Origin: Adenanthera pavonina
Lineage: Eukaryota > Streptophyta > Magnoliopsida > Fabales > Fabaceae
DNA length: 64,000 bases
NCBI GenBank assembly: GCA_026686845.1
Contig: JAIVEN010000012.1
Location: 15,502,501 to 15,566,500 of the forward strand
Direction of reading: 5' to 3'
Position numbers and translations under genes: made by a program. Positions 60,601 to 64,000 of the stretch are shown here, in pieces. The first letter of the stretch is position 1. Each line of letters begins with the position of its first letter. A model generated the notes under the pieces. The model was not told where the DNA came from and searched no databases. It worked only from the letters and a program-made list of their open reading frames with translations.

Positions 60601-63242
60601 GTGGATTGCTGCTGGCACCTTCCAGGAATTTTATTATTTTTGTTCTTTGTATGGTTTCATTTCTTTTGTCAGTTGCTTACGACTTGATGTCTTGTTTTGG
60701 AATTTTGTTTGGTTGGATTGAAGGAAAATCGGTATGCAATTGTTGATGTGTGCTATCCCCAAGCGGTCAGTTATCATTCTACTTTCTATTACTTAATTAT
60801 ACCATCTATCAGTAATTTTCTGTCGCATGACTCATGATAATGAAGTCTGAACTTGTATCCTTCTGTTTGTCTTAATGTAGCCTGTAGGTTTTATTCGAGA
60901 ACAGAGCAACATAATTGCCAGACAGGTAGTCTATTTAATTTTGCTAATACTCTGCATTTATTATATTTTTTCTTTTTTGGGTATACTGAGCATCATTTAT
61001 CATCCTTAGGGTATGAGATTAATGTTTACATTGTTGATTTGATCATCATCTTCTAGAAACTGCTATCTGTAATATTTTATTATGGTTGCCTATTTTATAG
61101 ACAAAGGCAATTTTTTTTTATTTTCTATATTAATATCATTCTCAGGATATGAGCTTAATATTTACATTGTGAACTGTTTCGAGAAATGCATATGTAGAAG
61201 AGCAATCTGAAATTACTTGCCTATTTTATAGGAAAAGGTGTATTTTTAATGTTAGAATAATTCCTTAACTGGAACTTCATTTTCAAGAAACATTTTTACC
61301 GTAGATAAAGGAGGTACTACTGAAGGAAGGTATAGTATATTCAATCTGACATCTTGAAAAGAAAAGGAAATGGCAGCATGAACATTTGAACGAAATGATT
61401 CAAAATAGTAAAATTTTCTAATCTCGTGTGGTCCATCCAAGAAATGTCTAACAAATGTCAGTATGTTACTAGTAGGACACCATCATGAGTTAAACTTACA
61501 CTGTCACTGAAGTTGTATGTTTTGGAAAAATTGTGACACCTTATCTTTTGGGATAACTTGTTTAAAGCACTGCTTAGTGCTTTCTACAGCGGATAAGTAA
61601 CATTAAAATTAGTCTTATGTGTTAAAACCATAAATATTATTATCCTTCTATCTCACTTGGCATGCACATCAGGTTATATTATGCAGTCTCTGCACGTACC
61701 TGAGGACTGTTTTTTCCTAATCCCATGGGGTAATTCAGAGAAAATAAAAGGTTTAACCCCAACGGGAGTGATGTAGAAGAAAGAGGGTCAGGGAGACAAG
61801 CACTTCAAAAAAGTGAGGTTTTGAGATATGAACCACAATTGACTTAGGGTTTCAATCTAATTGTTTTATTTCATTGGCTATTTAATGGATTTTGGGGTCT
61901 TATTTCAAATATATCTTCAGTGGCAGAAAATTTTTGAGTCAGTTTATTTTACTTTTTTTTCCTTGAATCTCAGTATTAGACGCATTTGAATTATTTTTCT
62001 TTGATAGTCAAATCAATATCTGTGGTCCTTTGTCAGGGTCTGTATTTGGACTTGGATTTTGTGTTATTAGGTGATACTCATTTGATCACACAAATGTTTA
62101 GTTAGTTCTTATTTAGAGGCCTAATATTCCATATCATTGAATTTTTCTTGCTGCAGTTTCTTCGTACAAGGCGGCCTTTTGTTGCCTACATAACTGATGC
62201 TATGGGTAATGAGCTCTGCAGGGTAAGGACTACATGCAAAATTTTATTTTGGTTCTATTAGATGCGTGCAAAAATTTATCTTGATGGGTACTTTTGAAAT
62301 ATTCAATTATCTGTCTTCAATTTATTGTTTCCTTAGCTTAAGGCTTTGTCTCTCCCTATCTAGGTTCGTAGGCCCTTTTGGTGGATAACAAGCTCAATTT
62401 ATGCAGAAATTGATGGTAAGGTATGCCATTTTATTTAAATCCTGTTCACTATTGTGAGGCTAGTCAGAGTTTTTCAGCATTTTGGCTGTTAAGTTGCACC
62501 AAATTCTCTCTTCAGGAAATTGGTGTAGTTCACAGGCGGTGGCATCTTTGGAGGAGAGTCTATGATTTGTACCTTGGGTAATATCAACTATTCTGAATTA
62601 CATTAGTTATGATGCTTACAGAACAAAATTTCAACATCATCTGTCCCATTTAGTTGATTTTTTAATCTTGGAATTTTATTTGCATATTTCTGTTTTTCCA
62701 ATCCAAAATTTCCAAACTATGCAATCATATACATTTATTACTAGGGGTCAGCGGTTGGAGGCTCTGCAATAGCTCTAGTCTATACTGTTTGTACGACTCC
62801 TTTTCTGTTCATTGAAGCATATTGCAATCAATGTGAAAATATTTCAAGTGAACTTTTTTTATTATTGTTGTTTGATGATAAAAATTACTTTTTCTAGATA
62901 AACAACACAGTGAATGCTTTGTTTTTAGGAATAATAATTAGTTGTTTGTTTTTACTAGTTAGTTATCTGTTTGCTTTCAGGAGTTGCTAGATCCAAGTCT
63001 TACTCTAGTCTAGTATAAGTTTGAGCCAGAGGATTTGATGTCATGTTTGGTCAAAATCTCAAGTTCGACAATTGCATTGCTTCTGTTTATTGTGTAAGTC
63101 TAAAATGCAAATACATGGCAGGACTAAACAATTTGCTGTGGTTGAGAATCCTGGTTTGTGGAATTGGACATTCACCTTGAAAGATATTAATGGTGAAGTG
63201 CTAGCTAATATAGATCGTGATTGGAGGGGTTTCGGCTTTGAG
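54697..63242 (+). CDS. Phospholipid scramblase family protein (At2g04940/Aim25-like), partial, eight exons
   Basis: Scramblase-fold protein (PF03803), by family a mitochondrial relative of yeast Aim25. Exons: 54697-55155, 58592-58678, 60724-60765, 60881-60925, 62157-62222, 62364-62420, 62516-62577, 63122-63242. All have GT-AG borders and agreeing phases, with no internal stop, giving 313 codons in the window. Exon 1 (153 codons) is an Arg/Lys-rich leader with few acidic residues at its start (MNRVKLGWHFLSKI), consistent with mitochondrial import. The scramblase domain starts in exon 2 (ARSNLLIIRDIEWANLMFGF) and goes on with RYAIVDVCYP, RTRRPFVAYITDAMGNELC, RRPFWWITSSIYAEIDGK and FAVVENPGLWNWTFTLKDIN. 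The last exons, about 80 residues in relatives, lie beyond the window. Intron 1 is 3.4 kb and carries transposon insertions. This is the only host gene here that looks intact. Confidence 0.9.
55381..55763. repeat. Tandem duplication of 193 bp in scramblase intron 1
   Basis: The unit starting ATCATAGTGTAATTCAAGCG (55381) is repeated from 55574 with about one change in fifteen bases, including CAATTGCTCCTSAATTTTTC and TTCACAGGTARAACATTAGT. Confidence 0.92.
56389..58330 (-). mobile_element. RTE-type LINE fragment in scramblase intron 1, decayed
   Basis: Non-LTR reverse transcriptase in pieces on the minus strand. In order: QDEEGKVLITDGDIKERRRS, LDGIPIEVWKCL, LMPLYKNKGDIQNCANYQGI, VFIDLKKAYNRIPRDVLW, SLSPYLFDLVLDVL, FADDIVLIEDS (near 57190) and the C-terminal MLRWMCGH and WFRHVQRR. 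Stops and frame changes break it and the endonuclease half is missing, so it is 5'-truncated. The 3' end is a (GTT)n tail read on the minus strand, plus-strand (AAC)n at 56390-56410. It is split by the solo LTR at 58061-58277: joined across that, the frame reads on (YGNQ before DEEG). The 5' limit is uncertain, between 58283 and about 58450. Confidence 0.88.
58061..58277 (+). mobile_element. 217-bp solo LTR inside the LINE
   Basis: Starts TGTTGAGATCCCTACAATCA and ends TTTTCTCCCACA, flanked on both sides by CTGAT (58056-58060 and 58278-58282). TG...CA ends and a 5-bp duplication mark an LTR insertion. The start resembles short Copia LTRs or TRIMs. It is non-coding. Strand is set by the TG-start only. 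Confidence 0.8.
58679..60723 (+). other. Scramblase intron 2, about 2.0 kb, no gene seen
   Basis: An open frame at 59116-59427 matches no family I know and lies within the intron. The rest is AT-rich with no clear repeats. Confidence 0.6.
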
Positions 63243-64000
63243 GTTGGTTTTGGGTTTTACATTTCTTTCCTGACCTACTTCTCTAACAAGACTTTATGTC
63301 CTGCACCATGTGGGGGAAATATTTATCAAAAAAATTAACTATAAAATGAACGTGCGGGAAATATTTATCATAAAAGTCATTTTAAGAAGCCTTATTTAAT
63401 TCTCTTTCAAATATCTTTTGCATTGTAAAAGATGACTACGACTTATTATTTAGTCTAACTGAACCCAAATTAAGAGGTATAAAAGTACAAGTGAACTCCA
63501 ATCAAGGAGTATCAGAGTCATTATGTTATGTGGTCAAGAGTATTAGTATAATTAAAGGTTCAAGAGTTACTACTTTGTGTGGGTTGGATTTTGTTGAGCT
63601 CAAGCTCAAACTAATGAACTATAATGGCCGAAAGAGTTGCAGTGTTCTGTTTTACTGGGAAAACAAGCTCAAAACAGAACTACAATATAGACACTAGCAT
63701 GAAAACGTAAGAACAGAAGAAACAAACTGAAAGCAATGAAACAGTGACCCCCACGCTGGTATTCAAGAGACCAGCCCTCTCCACACTCCCACTAACTGTC
63801 TGCCTACCTTGTACGTCACACCACAGCACCCCTTAATTCACTGACATGTCTGCAGTATTGTCTCCCACCACTTCCCCATTTTGCCCCTTAGAACTCACAT
63901 TTTCCCCATGGGCCCTCTCTTCCTATGATAAGTCTTAAGAGACTTAGTCCTCCTTGCTTAACTTTTCCCCAATAACTTGGTCCATAATGCGCTGTATTTA
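63243..64000 (+). other. Start of scramblase intron 8, running off the window
   Basis: No further scramblase exon is visible. From about 63660 the base composition turns C-rich and resembles transposon or LTR sequence (CCACGCTGGTATTCAAGAGA), but no ends can be defined. Confidence 0.4.

Noticed and set aside
1..64000. CRISPR arrays, bacterial operons, organelle DNA insertions
   Set aside because: No regularly spaced repeats of CRISPR type, no ribosome-site-led gene clusters and no recognisable plastid or mitochondrial genes were seen.

Overview
This window is nuclear DNA from a flowering plant, most likely a eudicot. It is AT-rich and gene-poor, has GT-AG introns, and is full of plant-type transposons. 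Host gene families visible are a BAHD acyltransferase, an HSR203J-like carboxylesterase (CXE) and a mitochondrial-type phospholipid scramblase. The species cannot be told from the sequence. Only the scramblase gene looks intact, and it runs off the right edge.

Region 1-18.5 kb is a nested transposon block. A large autonomous-type CACTA (En/Spm) element on the minus strand carries a broken TNP2 transposase (5.5-8.0 kb) and a second gene that combines TNPA-like domains with the start of a Ulp1 protease (5.05 kb to the left edge). I place its 5' terminus at 16930, so the left terminus lies outside the window. Inside it are a 2.45-kb solo LTR (1260-3711) that contains a nearly full-length 5S rRNA-like sequence, a complete 4.3-kb non-autonomous CACTA (9794-14107, target-site duplication ACT), and a two-exon fragment of a microspherule-protein (MCRS_N) gene that looks captured. 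The right flank (16.9-18.5 kb) looks like a decayed Ty3/gypsy element.

Region 19.0-33.2 kb is a second complete nest. A CACTA element (19029-33187, target-site duplication ATC) contains an 11.8-kb Sirevirus-type Copia retrotransposon on the minus strand (20787-32568, target-site duplication CTTAT) with two ~1.63-kb LTRs, a primer-binding site, a polypurine tract, a decayed gag-pol and a decayed third (env-like) open reading frame.

Region 33.2-54 kb is AT-rich intergenic DNA with two host genes that look recently broken. The BAHD acyltransferase (minus, 41440-39639) keeps its intron and HxxxD motif but has two in-frame TAG codons. The carboxylesterase (plus, 48441-49428) has a one-base frameshift. 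MITE-like, SINE-like and duplicated segments lie around them.

Region 54.7-64 kb is the scramblase gene, with eight exons seen. Its 3.4-kb first intron holds a 193-bp tandem duplication and an RTE-type LINE fragment, itself split by a 217-bp solo LTR with a clean CTGAT duplication.

Nothing here is a demonstrably new biological system. The items most worth checking are the 5S-like sequence inside a long LTR, the MCRS_N capture inside an autonomous-type CACTA element, and the LTR-like motif array between pol and the env-like gene of the Sirevirus.
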